DNA from: Bacteroidaceae bacterium
GTDB taxonomy: Bacteria; Bacteroidota; Bacteroidia; Bacteroidales; Bacteroidaceae
Length of the DNA stretch: 37,876 nucleotides
NCBI GenBank assembly: GCA_030843315.1
Contig: JAUUPT010000039.1
Location: 1 to 37,876, forward strand
Direction: 5' to 3'
Shown here: positions 17,229-25,872 of the stretch, in pieces
Numbering within the stretch: position 1 is the first letter of the stretch
How the letters are laid out: the number at the start of each line of letters is the position of its first letter
Program-made: the position numbers and the translations under genes
The notes under the pieces: model-generated
Databases searched by the model: none
The model's input: the letters and a program-made list of their open reading frames with translations, nothing else
What the model was told of the DNA's origin: nothing

Positions 17229-17707
17229 AAACAAGAATTTTGATCCCTGCATTGTGTTTATTAACCAGCATATTTTCTTTCTCTTCTTGCGACGACGACA
17301 AAGGAGATGTAACTCCCCCGACAATCAACCTGATAGAGCCCGAAGAAGGAGACGAACTCCTGATAGGTAGCGAGAACGGCGTGCATCTTGAAATGGACTT
17401 GTCCGACGATGTAGAGTTGCAGTCTTACAGAATCAATGTACACAGCAATTTCGACAATCACGGGCATACGCCGAGTACCAGAGCAGAGGAAACAACCGTA
17501 GCCTTCGCATTCGACAAAGTGTATGACGATGCTGCCGGCAAGAAAAATCATCATGTGCACAACCACGACATTAAGATTCCCGCCAATGCCACACCGGGAA
17601 ACTATCATTTAATGATCTATTGCACAGATGCTGCCAAGAACGAGACTTATATTGCCCGCAACATAAAGTTGAGTACAACGGCAGAAGAAGACCATGACGA
17701 AGACTAA
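17225..17707 (+). CDS. His-rich DUF4625-type lipoprotein
   Basis: 160 residues. Lipoprotein signal with cysteine in SFSSCDDDKGD; the acidic residues just after the cysteine suggest export to the cell surface in Bacteroides. PPTINLIEPEEGDELLIGSENGVHLEMDLSDDVELQSYRINVH is an immunoglobulin-like beta-sandwich opening, and HNHDIKIPANATPGNYHLMIYCTDAAKNE is characteristic of the DUF4625 family. His clusters NHGHT and NHHVHNHD and the acidic tail EEDHDED are likely metal ligands. Its ATG overlaps the receptor stop (ATGA), so the two are translationally coupled. It may capture metal for the receptor. The operon ends at a terminator directly downstream. Confidence 0.8.
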   Translation: MKTRILIPALCLLTSIFSFSSCDDDKGDVTPPTINLIEPEEGDELLIGSENGVHLEMDLSDDVELQSYRINVHSNFDNHGHTPSTRAEETTVAFAFDKVYDDAAGKKNHHVHNHDIKIPANATPGNYHLMIYCTDAAKNETYIARNIKLSTTAEEDHDED

Positions 17708-17731
17708 AAACTGCATCCCTTGAAAACAATT

Positions 17732-17757
17732 ATTGCCGGGCCCCAACGCCCGGCAAT
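17732..17757. terminator. Bidirectional terminator, lipoprotein gene / sensor gene
   Basis: ATTGCCGGGC (17732-17741) pairs perfectly with GCCCGGCAAT (17748-17757) around a 6-nt loop, followed by TGATTATTTTT on the plus strand. It lies between two convergent stop codons 58 bp apart. Confidence 0.8.
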
Positions 17758-17765
17758 GATTATTT

Positions 17766-20525
17766 TTATGCATTTCTCTTCAAGAAGTCTGTCGGACTCT
17801 CACCAAACTGCTCCTTATAGCATTTCGTAAAATACGAAGGGGATGAAAAGCCTACATCATAGGCTATTTCAGATACAGTCATTTCGGAAGAGGCAAGCAG
17901 GGAGGCAGCTCGTTTCAGCCTCATCTGGCGAAGCAATTCATTGGGGGAATAGTTAGTGAGCGACTTCAATTTACGATAAAGCTGCACACGGCTCATGCCC
18001 ATATCACGCCCCAAGTCCTCGACATTCAAGTCGGGATCTTTCATCTTTTCTTCGACAAGAGATTTGAAGCGAGAGACAAAATTTTTGTCGAGGTCGCTGA
18101 TAGACTCTTTCTCAATCGTCTGGTTATCCCCGAAGAATTGTTTCAACTGGCGACGGTTTGTGAGAAGGTTACGGACACGGGACAGGAGCAGTTGCGAATT
18201 GAAAGGTTTGGAAATATAAGAATCTGCCCCACCGTCATAGCCTTGAATACGCTGTTCATCGAGCGAACAAGCCGTAAGCAGAATCACCGGGATATGGCTG
18301 GTCTGCAACTCACTCTTCAAACGACGGCAACACTCCACTCCATCCATACCTGGCATCATGACGTCGGAGATAATTACATCGGGAACATACTTCATGGCAA
18401 GACGGATGCCCGCCGCACCGTCTGCTGCATCCAGCACGCGATAGTCTTTCGAGAGCAGTGACTTCACATAATTGCGGATGTCGGCATTGTCGTCAATAAC
18501 GAGTATAGTGGGACAATCAGCTTCTACTACCTCCTCCTCCGTGGAGATTTCAGCATCGATCAAAGTGGAAGAAACCTCTTTCTCTTCGACAGGTAGCGTT
18601 ACCACTGTGGGGTGATATAGCGAGATATCCTGTTTGGGGAAGGTTACGGTGAAAATCGTACCTTTCTCATCGCTATGCGCAGTGATGTTTCCACCGTGCA
18701 TCTCAACAAAAGCACGCACCAAAGCAAGACCGATGCCCGTACCTGCCTGATGACCGTCGACTTGATAGAAACGTTCGAAGATAGCCTCCACATCGGTCGA
18801 TGAAATATAACTGCCGGAGTTGAATACCTCCAGGCGGAAGTTCTGCTCTGCCGTTTCCAGACGTATGATTATTTTTCCATTCTCCGGTGTGTACTTTACA
18901 GCATTAGAAAAGAGGTTGAAGTAGATGCGCTCCATCTTTTCTGCATCCGCCATCATTCGGAAATCTGCATCGGGAGTAGCCTCGAAGCTAAAAGAGATAT
19001 GCTTTTTCAACAGAGCCATGCGGAAAGAGTCGTTCCACCCACGGAAGCTGTCGAGCAGATCGAAAGGCTCAAGGCGAAGCTCCATACGCCCATTCTCTAC
19101 TTTGCGGAAATCAAGAATCTGATTAACCAAACGAAGGAGAATATGCGCATTCTTTTTCATCAATTCCAGTAGTTGATGGGATTGCGCACTGATAGAGCCA
19201 TCTGCAAGAAGCTGCTCTATGGGGTCGGCAATCAAAGTCAACGGAGTACGGAAGTCATGGGAAATATTAGTGAAGAAAACAAGTTTGGCATGGGTTGCCG
19301 CTTCCAGTTCACGGGAAAGTTGTTCTAATTGCGACTTTTGCTGTTCCAACAGTTCCGTTTGATGTATCAACTGCGTTTTCTGCTCTTCCAACTTCTTCTT
19401 TTGCAGGGAAAGTTCACGGTTCAAACGGTTCTTTGCACGCAAGGAAAGATATACGGCCACTAGCAAACCTATCACCAGCAAGAGAACCACCAGGCTGACC
19501 GATAAGATGCCTTGCTGCGTGGCGTAACGTGCCAGGTATTGATTGATCTTCCCGTTCAATGTTTCTATTTTCTCGTCAAGGGTGCTAATATGGGCTGTCT
19601 GCATCTTCATGATGAGTGCATTGTCACGGTCAACGACAGAAGTGTTCAGAAGAGTTTCGCGAGGGAAGTCACGGTTATTGAGAATATCCATAGCAATCTG
19701 CATCACACGGTCGCCCCCTGTAGGATAAATGAAAGTTGCATCCAGCTCACCTGCAAGCACTTGCTCCACTCCATAGCCTTCACCGGGCAGGGCATCGATG
19801 CCGATGAAGCGCATCTCTTTCTCCCTATGCTTGCGGGCGGCAGCGGCATAGGCACCGGCTGCCATGCGGTCGTTTTGGGCATAGACAATGTCTATCTGTG
19901 GAAAAAGATTGAGCAGTGTATCCATCTTTCCCTCTGCCTGGGAGCGCAGCCAGGCACCATCTTCTTTTGCCAGCAGACGGATATCGGGATAGTCGGATAT
20001 GACGCTCATAAAACCTTGATGCCTATCCATAGCAGGTGTGGAGCCCGCCAAACCTGCTATTTCTACTACCGCCCCCTTGCCGTGAAGTACATTGGCAACA
20101 TATTTGCCGATGGCTTTGCCTATTTCGTAATTATCAGCGCCTACATAAGCGGTATATTTATCAGAAAGGATTCTACGGTCTACCACAATCACCGGAATTC
20201 CCTGCTTGTACGCTTCCTCTACAGCCGGAGTTATCGGTGCAGCTTCATTAGGGGCTACAATCAGCAGGTCTACACCTTCTTTGATGAAACGGCGGATGTC
20301 TTTTTCTTGCTGTACGTTGTCATCTTTGACTGTACATATCTCCACCTCTACCCCATCATAGAAAAGGGCTTCGCGCAGCATTTCATTATTCATCTGATGC
20401 CGCCACTCATCGTCGCTACACTGAGAAATGCCAATGCGGAAATGAGTTTCACGGTGGGAGCAAGAGCTGGCTACCCCACAAAACATGAACAAAAGAAATA
20501 AAATACGAAGGCTATGTAGTCTCAT
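17766..20525 (-). CDS. Hybrid two-component sensor/regulator, fructose-sensor type
   Basis: 919 residues in one chain. After a signal sequence (a Cys at 22 is a possible lipid site) residues about 28-310 form a ribose-binding-protein-like periplasmic sensor (FRIGISQCSDDEWR, PVIVVDRRI, IVYAQNDRMAAGA, GIDALPGEG). A membrane helix (about 340-361) and coiled coil lead to the kinase: ISHDFRTPLT with H423, N-box NLFSNAVKYTPENG, GTGIGLALV. The receiver domain holds D721 (IISDVMMPGMDG), and an AraC-type helix-turn-helix fills the C-terminus (about 815-915). This is the architecture of BT1754, which binds fructose and activates the fructan locus of B. thetaiotaomicron. It lies 10 bp after the alpha-galactosidase gene, probably in one transcript. 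Fructose as ligand is inferred from similarity and context. Confidence 0.93.
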   Translation of the reverse strand: MRLHSLRILFLLFMFCGVASSCSHRETHFRIGISQCSDDEWRHQMNNEMLREALFYDGVEVEICTVKDDNVQQEKDIRRFIKEGVDLLIVAPNEAAPITPAVEEAYKQGIPVIVVDRRILSDKYTAYVGADNYEIGKAIGKYVANVLHGKGAVVEIAGLAGSTPAMDRHQGFMSVISDYPDIRLLAKEDGAWLRSQAEGKMDTLLNLFPQIDIVYAQNDRMAAGAYAAAARKHREKEMRFIGIDALPGEGYGVEQVLAGELDATFIYPTGGDRVMQIAMDILNNRDFPRETLLNTSVVDRDNALIMKMQTAHISTLDEKIETLNGKINQYLARYATQQGILSVSLVVLLLVIGLLVAVYLSLRAKNRLNRELSLQKKKLEEQKTQLIHQTELLEQQKSQLEQLSRELEAATHAKLVFFTNISHDFRTPLTLIADPIEQLLADGSISAQSHQLLELMKKNAHILLRLVNQILDFRKVENGRMELRLEPFDLLDSFRGWNDSFRMALLKKHISFSFEATPDADFRMMADAEKMERIYFNLFSNAVKYTPENGKIIIRLETAEQNFRLEVFNSGSYISSTDVEAIFERFYQVDGHQAGTGIGLALVRAFVEMHGGNITAHSDEKGTIFTVTFPKQDISLYHPTVVTLPVEEKEVSSTLIDAEISTEEEVVEADCPTILVIDDNADIRNYVKSLLSKDYRVLDAADGAAGIRLAMKYVPDVIISDVMMPGMDGVECCRRLKSELQTSHIPVILLTACSLDEQRIQGYDGGADSYISKPFNSQLLLSRVRNLLTNRRQLKQFFGDNQTIEKESISDLDKNFVSRFKSLVEEKMKDPDLNVEDLGRDMGMSRVQLYRKLKSLTNYSPNELLRQMRLKRAASLLASSEMTVSEIAYDVGFSSPSYFTKCYKEQFGESPTDFLKRNA

Positions 20526-20535
20526 CTTGTTCCTA

Positions 20536-22728
20536 TTAATTTAAAGCAGTCAGCTCGACAACATGACTTTGAGTGGCAGTCAAGCCAAGAACATCCAAAC
20601 CGACTTTCATCAGATAATCGCCGGAATAAACTTTGCCATCAGCACTTAACTTGGATTTTGCAGAAGGCATCAGATTGATTTCCTCTACCTTATATTGCTT
20701 GTTCGGGTCTAATCCCTGCAGTTTCACCGGCAGCAGTTTTTCCTCGAAACGGGGATAGATATCATAAGCAAACAATACTGCTTTATCCATATCTTTACTT
20801 ACATAATTCAGTGCCATGTGATTCGTTTCATACGGCGAAACCAGGCGATACTGGTCACCGTCCATTACGGCTTTTTGCAACCGCTTCCAGTTGGCAACGG
20901 CCGTCTGGCAGTAAGTAAGTTCATCGGCACTCAGTTCTTTCAAGCCGAGGTCGAAACCAAGCTTACACATAGAAGCTACATCGGTGCGGAACTTCACTGA
21001 AGCAGCCTTGTTCCAACTCGTTACGTGCGCGCACATCGCCTTTGCCGGGAAGAACTGGGAGAAGCCCCACTGAATAAAGATGCGCTCTACGGGATCGGTA
21101 TTATCACTACACCAAAACTCCGTGAAATACTTCAGCGCCTCATAGTCGCAACGGGCACCACCACCGGAACAAAGCATCATCGGTACATTGGGATAGTTCT
21201 CCTTTACACGCTTCATCACATTATATACGCCACGCACATGATCGATGTACAGGCGTCCTTGCTTGTCCTTCTGATAGGGAGAATAAATATTAGTAATAGG
21301 GCTGTTACAATCCCATTTAAAGAAAGCTACTTCAGGATTTTCCTTCATAATATTTTCTACAACACCGTAGACGTAGTCCTGCACTTTGGGGTTGCTGAGA
21401 TCCAGTACCAGTTGGTTGCGATAATAATAGGTATCACGGTTAGGCAATTCAATGGCCCAGTCAGGATGTTTTTCATACAGCTCGCTCTTAGGGTTCACCA
21501 TTTCCGGCTCAATCCAAATGCCGAACTTCACACCGGCTTCGTTGGCGGCATCGACCAATGCAGGAATACCTCCGGGCAACTTATCGTGAGTTACCTCCCA
21601 GTCGCCGAGGCCGGCATGATCGTCCTTACGCGGATATTTATTACCAAACCAACCGTCATCCAGCAGAAACATATCTACTCCCAAATGCTTGGCTTCCTTC
21701 ATCAGTTCGGCAAGTATCTCCTGATTGAAATTGAAACCGGTATTCTCCCAGTTATTCAACAAAGTCAAGCGGCTGCCTTTACCGTCTTTCAGACCATGAT
21801 TTCGTGCCCATTCCTGGAGGTTACGGCTACCTTGCGAAGCACCGTTGGAACTCAAAGTGAATATGAATTCAGGAGTCGTGAACACTTCATTGGGTTTCAG
21901 TTCATATATAGAAGCATAGGGGTTGATAGCAGGAATCACACGGAGGTTGCCCACATTATCCACCTCAAAAGTGAAACGGAAGTTGCCGGTCCAGCCTAAA
22001 GTACCCATCAACACGTCCCCCTGATGTTCGCTCACCGGCTGGCCCAATCCTACTTCAAAGAAAGGATGCGTATGCATGGCAGCACGGCTGCCCAACTTGG
22101 TGTCAATCACCTTCTTGCCAAACTGCAACTGCTGACTGCTCATTTGCGCTTCTTTGGCCCAATCGCTGCTGAACTCGGTCAGATAATAACTGGAATTATT
22201 GAAATAGAGCATCGTAGAAGCATAGGTAGAAAGAACAATCGGCTTCTTCTCCTGATGCTTTATCTCGCTCCAGGTCTTAATTACATTTTCTTTCGGATAT
22301 GCCACGTAATGCAGAGTTACATCCACCGGATACTTGTCATCGCGCAGATTAATCGTTGTTTCCATACCGCCCTCAACGGCTTTGGCTGACGAAGATACAT
22401 AATACAGAATCGTAGAAGGATTGCCATCATTGTGAGTGATACCGACAGCAGGTTCAAAGTACTCTTCATTGCCCGAACCGCTATATACTTCCCATCCTCG
22501 TTTGGTTACACTACCATCCGATCCGGCATGTATGCTCCAGTCCAAGTTCTGCAAGTCTTGTTCGTGCAATAGCTTTTCACCCAAATAAGTTTGATACAAG
22601 CGACCGTTTTCACCTACTTGCAGTACCAAGTCTGCGTTGTCTGTAGAAATGCGGATTATTTTGTTATCCGCTGCACTGGCATACGTGAGGGATGCCAATG
22701 CGAAGAGAGTTACGAGTAATTTCTTCAT
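20536..22728 (-). CDS. GH36-type alpha-galactosidase, secreted
   Basis: 730 residues with signal peptide MKKLLVTLFALASLTYASAA. Family GH36 landmarks: N-terminal beta-sandwich to about residue 300; LLDDGWFGNKYPRKDDHAGLGDWEV; GIWIEPEMVNP; nucleophile Asp in FFKWDCNSPI (D473); CSGGGARCDYE (from 520); and acid/base Asp in CSDNTDPVER (about D542). It removes terminal alpha-1,6-galactose from raffinose-family oligosaccharides or galactomannan side chains, most likely in the periplasm. Its position directly before the fructose-sensing regulator suggests raffinose or stachyose, which carry galactose on sucrose, as natural substrates. The plus-strand MACPF gene is divergent from it. Confidence 0.92.
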   Translation of the reverse strand: MKKLLVTLFALASLTYASAADNKIIRISTDNADLVLQVGENGRLYQTYLGEKLLHEQDLQNLDWSIHAGSDGSVTKRGWEVYSGSGNEEYFEPAVGITHNDGNPSTILYYVSSSAKAVEGGMETTINLRDDKYPVDVTLHYVAYPKENVIKTWSEIKHQEKKPIVLSTYASTMLYFNNSSYYLTEFSSDWAKEAQMSSQQLQFGKKVIDTKLGSRAAMHTHPFFEVGLGQPVSEHQGDVLMGTLGWTGNFRFTFEVDNVGNLRVIPAINPYASIYELKPNEVFTTPEFIFTLSSNGASQGSRNLQEWARNHGLKDGKGSRLTLLNNWENTGFNFNQEILAELMKEAKHLGVDMFLLDDGWFGNKYPRKDDHAGLGDWEVTHDKLPGGIPALVDAANEAGVKFGIWIEPEMVNPKSELYEKHPDWAIELPNRDTYYYRNQLVLDLSNPKVQDYVYGVVENIMKENPEVAFFKWDCNSPITNIYSPYQKDKQGRLYIDHVRGVYNVMKRVKENYPNVPMMLCSGGGARCDYEALKYFTEFWCSDNTDPVERIFIQWGFSQFFPAKAMCAHVTSWNKAASVKFRTDVASMCKLGFDLGLKELSADELTYCQTAVANWKRLQKAVMDGDQYRLVSPYETNHMALNYVSKDMDKAVLFAYDIYPRFEEKLLPVKLQGLDPNKQYKVEEINLMPSAKSKLSADGKVYSGDYLMKVGLDVLGLTATQSHVVELTALN

Positions 22729-22749
22729 AGTATGAATGTATTTTGATTA

Positions 22750-22757
22750 CAAAAATA
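22750..22757 (-). promoter_or_regulatory. Possible -7 box for the alpha-galactosidase/sensor operon
   Basis: On the minus strand TATTTTTG matches TAnnTTTG and lies 21 bp before the start codon at 22728. No clear TTTG box at the right distance. Confidence 0.35.
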
Positions 22758-22808
22758 GTATAATATTCTTAGAAACATTTTCTTTTTTAAGAAAAGACAG
22801 CATTCCTA

Positions 22809-22838
22809 TTGCTCTTCCAAGCACTTCCGCTATATTTG
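22809..22838 (+). promoter_or_regulatory. Promoter of the MACPF gene
   Basis: TTG (22809-22811), 19 bp, then TATATTTG (22831-22838), a perfect -7 box. The start codon at 22893 leaves a leader of roughly 45-50 nt. Confidence 0.6.
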
Positions 22839-22842
22839 TGAA

Positions 22843-22862
22843 CTAATGTCTACAAGCATTAG
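22843..22862 (+). repeat. Small inverted repeat in the MACPF leader
   Basis: CTAATG (22843-22848) and CATTAG (22857-22862) are exact reverse complements with an 8-nt loop, placed at the expected transcription start. It could be an operator or a leader hairpin; short enough to be chance. Confidence 0.3.
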
Positions 22863-22892
22863 GCTGGACGACACGTAAAAACTACTTATATA

Positions 22893-24317
22893 ATGAGAAA
22901 ATTATTCTATTTCATCCTCGCAGCATGTACCTTGCATGCATGTTCTTCAGATTCAGACCCGGATAACGGGGGCTCCGCCTCTTCCGATTTCTATGAACTT
23001 AATACCATTCCGGATAAGGAAGTAGCATTCAAAGCCTATCCGATAAATGCAAAGCAAATACTTGGTGCAGGCTATGATGTTGCAGCCGACTACCTGAGCC
23101 CCGAAGCCATAAAAGCACCCGTAATCGACTTGGATAAAATAGACAATAGTGATGACGCTGACATCACCCGCATCCGGGCACTCGCTTCCAGTCCCAAGGA
23201 CTATGCCGGAGCAGATGCAACAGCTTTTCTTGCAGACATAACCCAAAGTATGAAGTTAGATGGTATAAACGCCAAGAATCCTTTGTTTACCGGCACAATT
23301 ATGAAGCATAAGGAATTCCAGTCCGATTATGACCATTCAACCCAATTCTCATTCGCTTCCAGTGAGCAAATATTCACGGTAGAGCGCTGGTATTTCACTC
23401 CTTTTTATATTTCAGAGAGAGACCGTAAATACAGTTTTCTCACCCAAGAGTTTGAAGATGATGTAAAAAGCCTTGCTGCCGGAGACATCATAAAGAAATA
23501 CGGTACACATCTCCTGATGGATGTCGGCATAGGAGCACGATACAGAGGACTGTACCGAACCTCGGTACCTACTGCAACCTCAGCTTCCGAAGTTGGAAGA
23601 ATTACCTATCTCACCGCTTTGAAAAAGATTGGCGAACAAGGCCTTTTCACCGGTAGCGGTGCGGGCGGATGGGAAGATGAAATTGCTCAAAGCGTGGGCG
23701 GACAACTGGTTATCGAATTCTTTGGAGGAGATACTTCCCTATTATCATCCCATCCGTCAGCCGGTGAAGTGGATGCTTGGTGGAGTTCTTTCAATGATGA
23801 GAATTACACCCTGACTGAAATCATCCGGAATGCCCTTCCCATCTATGAGATGATAAAGGATGCAGCAAAGAAAGAGCAAGTGAAAAATGCCGTAAATGAG
23901 TATGTCGCCAACCAGAAGATAACAGCTGTCTCTACTCTCCCATTGCTTCAGGCATGGAGCGGGAAGACCCATACATATCATACATCTTACCCGGATTGTG
24001 CCGCAAGTTCCAGCCATAGATATGAAGGAGCCGTTTGTTCCATCTACGGACAACAAAGAAAGAACACCGTACCTTTATATTTATACAGCAACAAGCAGAA
24101 ACAGCGTCTATCTACAGAAGCATTGCAGGAAGACGCCGATTGGGTATTGGAAAAAGAGTTGGGATATGTATACACTTCTCCGGCAGAAGGAGCCATCCCC
24201 CTATATGAAGCAGAAAACAAGAACGATTATTGTTACACTACCGAGGACAAACAAACATACGGCACAGAAGGAAGCTGGAAGAAAGTGGGAATTGCATGCT
24301 ATGTGCTACCTCTATAA
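22893..24317 (+). CDS. MACPF-domain lipoprotein (BSAP-like)
   Basis: 474 residues. The signal ends in LHAC (lipid cysteine C17), followed by an acidic run (SSDSDPD) typical of surface-exported Bacteroides lipoproteins. The MACPF signature is clear: IIKKYGTHLLMDVGIGARYRG with YGTH at residues 203-206, and a Gly-rich hinge (GSGAGGWEDEIAQSVGGQL, then EFFGGD). From about residue 350 a separate C-terminal domain contains two PLY repeats (VPLYLYSN, IPLYEAENKNDYCYTTE), resembling repeats in sugar- or surface-binding modules. Known Bacteroidales MACPF proteins include secreted antimicrobial pore-formers (BSAPs) that kill related strains. Toxin activity here is inferred. It is co-directional with the DUF302 gene 29 bp downstream and interrupts the otherwise minus-strand fructan locus. 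Confidence 0.88.
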   Translation: MRKLFYFILAACTLHACSSDSDPDNGGSASSDFYELNTIPDKEVAFKAYPINAKQILGAGYDVAADYLSPEAIKAPVIDLDKIDNSDDADITRIRALASSPKDYAGADATAFLADITQSMKLDGINAKNPLFTGTIMKHKEFQSDYDHSTQFSFASSEQIFTVERWYFTPFYISERDRKYSFLTQEFEDDVKSLAAGDIIKKYGTHLLMDVGIGARYRGLYRTSVPTATSASEVGRITYLTALKKIGEQGLFTGSGAGGWEDEIAQSVGGQLVIEFFGGDTSLLSSHPSAGEVDAWWSSFNDENYTLTEIIRNALPIYEMIKDAAKKEQVKNAVNEYVANQKITAVSTLPLLQAWSGKTHTYHTSYPDCAASSSHRYEGAVCSIYGQQRKNTVPLYLYSNKQKQRLSTEALQEDADWVLEKELGYVYTSPAEGAIPLYEAENKNDYCYTTEDKQTYGTEGSWKKVGIACYVLPL

Positions 24318-24346
24318 TAAACGAATATAATGAGAAAGTAAACATC

Positions 24347-24847
24347 ATGAAGAGAAATTTGTTAATCATAATAGCATTGCTGATTTCAGGAATGGCATCA
24401 GCACAAAACGGAGGGAACGTAGATATGAATGCCCCAAAGGCCACCAGCACCAATAATGAGCAACTGTACACTTACAGAAGCCAATTCAGTGTAAGCGAAA
24501 CAATATCCAGGATAGAACAGATTCTCAAAACAATGGAGATTCCGGTATTTGCCAAGTTCGATCACGGCAAGAATGCCGAAGAAGCAGGATTGGAACTTCG
24601 CCCTAACCAAGTCATTGTATTCGGTTCGCCCAAAGTAGGCACAGCTTTGATGCAGGAGAATCCAAGCATTTCAATCGAACTGCCTCTGAAGATTTCGGTA
24701 TGGGAGGATAAGGATGGCAGTGTATGGGCTTCTTTCCCGCAAATGAAACGAATGGCCGCCAACTATGGCATGGAGAGCAACCCGGTGATAGGCAAGATGC
24801 AAGAGCTTTTGGAGAAAATCGTCATAAAAGCTGCCAGCCAATATTAA
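24347..24847 (+). CDS. DUF302 family exported protein
   Basis: 166 residues from the ATG at 24347, chosen because it gives a clean signal peptide (MKRNLLIIIALLISGMASAQ); the frame is open further upstream but that part overlaps the MACPF gene. SVSETISRIEQILKTMEIPVFAKFDHGKNAEEAGLELRPNQVIVFGSPKVGTALMQ followed by ISIELPLKISVWEDKDGSVWASF is the DUF302 pattern. The molecular role of DUF302 proteins is poorly known. It follows the MACPF gene in the same transcript, so it could be an immunity or accessory factor for it, or an unrelated stress protein. A terminator follows. Confidence 0.85.
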   Translation: MKRNLLIIIALLISGMASAQNGGNVDMNAPKATSTNNEQLYTYRSQFSVSETISRIEQILKTMEIPVFAKFDHGKNAEEAGLELRPNQVIVFGSPKVGTALMQENPSISIELPLKISVWEDKDGSVWASFPQMKRMAANYGMESNPVIGKMQELLEKIVIKAASQY

Positions 24848-24877
24848 AAGCGAATAATAACTTTAGGCAAGAATTAT

Positions 24878-24922
24878 GCGGATTACGCGGAGAAGAAAAT
24901 AGTATTCCTCCGTGTAATCCGC
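24878..24922. terminator. Bidirectional terminator, DUF302 / fructokinase
   Basis: The 15-nt arms GCGGATTACGCGGAG (24878-24892) and 24908-24922 pair throughout except for one G-T pair, with a 15-nt loop. It separates two convergent genes. Confidence 0.8.
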
Positions 24923-24930
24923 TTAACCAT

Positions 24931-25818
24931 TTATTTCAGCCTGTCCTTCAAGCCTTCCGGTAATTCAGGCATAGCCCCACTCTGTGTACATACATAAGCA
25001 GAAACTTCTACGGCAAGTTTATGCGCTTCCGGCACCTGCTTCCCGCTAAGGATGGCGGCAGTGAAAGCTGCAGTGAAAGAATCGCCTGCCCCCACCGTAT
25101 CGGCAACGGGCACCTTCGGAGTTTCCTGAAAGGAGACTACTCCCGGCGTAAAGACATAACTGCCATTCGTTCCGCACGTCAGGATCAACATCTTCAGGTT
25201 ATACTTGGCAAGGAGAATCCAACACTTGTCTTGCAGGTCAATGCCCGGATAGCCAAAGATGCGGCTGATAGTAACAAGCTCTTCATCGTTTATCTTAAGA
25301 ATATTGCAACGATGCATCGAATCGCAGAGAATCTCTTGTGTATAGAATCCCTGACGGAGGTTGATGTCGAAAATCTTCAGTTCGTCCCCCGTATCGGGCA
25401 TTGTATCGAGAAAACGGTTGATAGTGACGCGGCTCACCTCATTACGCTGTGCCAGCGAACCGAAGCATACGGCACGGGTATTCAGTGCCAGGCGTTTCAG
25501 TTCGTCCGTGAAAGGAATGTTATCCCAAGCAACCCCTTCCTTTATTTCATAGCAGGGCACGCCTACGGCATCGAGCGTCACCTGCACCGTTCCCGTAGGA
25601 TAAGGCACGCGCTCTATCTGCGTGCGCAACCCTTTCTGTGCAAACACGTCCATTATTTCGTCTCCATCGGCATCGGTACCTACGGCACTGACCACGCGAC
25701 TGTCGAAACCAAACTGTGATACGTGGTAGGCAAAGTTTGCCGGAGCACCACCTATTTTCTTTCCTTCGGGCAACACATCCCAAAGTGCTTCGCCCATACC
25801 TACGATAATTTGATTCAT
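24931..25818 (-). CDS. Fructokinase (pfkB/ribokinase family)
   Basis: 295 residues, cytoplasmic. The first motif, KKIGGAPANFAYHVSQFG (about residues 20-37), and the second, DTVGAGDSFTAAF with catalytic Asp in GAGD (about D246), define the pfkB family. The short opening GMGEALWDVLPEG is typical of bacterial fructokinases. It phosphorylates fructose with ATP, and fructose is the product expected from the GH32 enzymes of this locus. The equivalent gene in B. thetaiotaomicron is BT1757. It follows the importer gene, separated by a 184-bp gap filled by the third repeat array. The start at 25818 has only AT-rich sequence upstream and no strong ribosome-binding site, as is usual in Bacteroides. Confidence 0.92.
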   Translation of the reverse strand: MNQIIVGMGEALWDVLPEGKKIGGAPANFAYHVSQFGFDSRVVSAVGTDADGDEIMDVFAQKGLRTQIERVPYPTGTVQVTLDAVGVPCYEIKEGVAWDNIPFTDELKRLALNTRAVCFGSLAQRNEVSRVTINRFLDTMPDTGDELKIFDINLRQGFYTQEILCDSMHRCNILKINDEELVTISRIFGYPGIDLQDKCWILLAKYNLKMLILTCGTNGSYVFTPGVVSFQETPKVPVADTVGAGDSFTAAFTAAILSGKQVPEAHKLAVEVSAYVCTQSGAMPELPEGLKDRLK

Positions 25819-25872
25819 GGTAATTATATTTTAATAGATTCTATTATTTTGCATTATCTTCCGGAGGATGAT

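Noticed and set aside
19512..20501. Plus-strand 329-codon open frame
   Set aside because: Antisense to the sensor/regulator's periplasmic domain; no domain-like features.
21025..21999. Plus-strand 324-codon open frame
   Set aside because: Antisense to the GH36 gene, whose catalytic motifs are all intact.
24230..24346. Longer N-terminus for the DUF302 protein
   Set aside because: The upstream part overlaps the MACPF gene and would place charged, non-signal sequence before a clean signal peptide at 24347.
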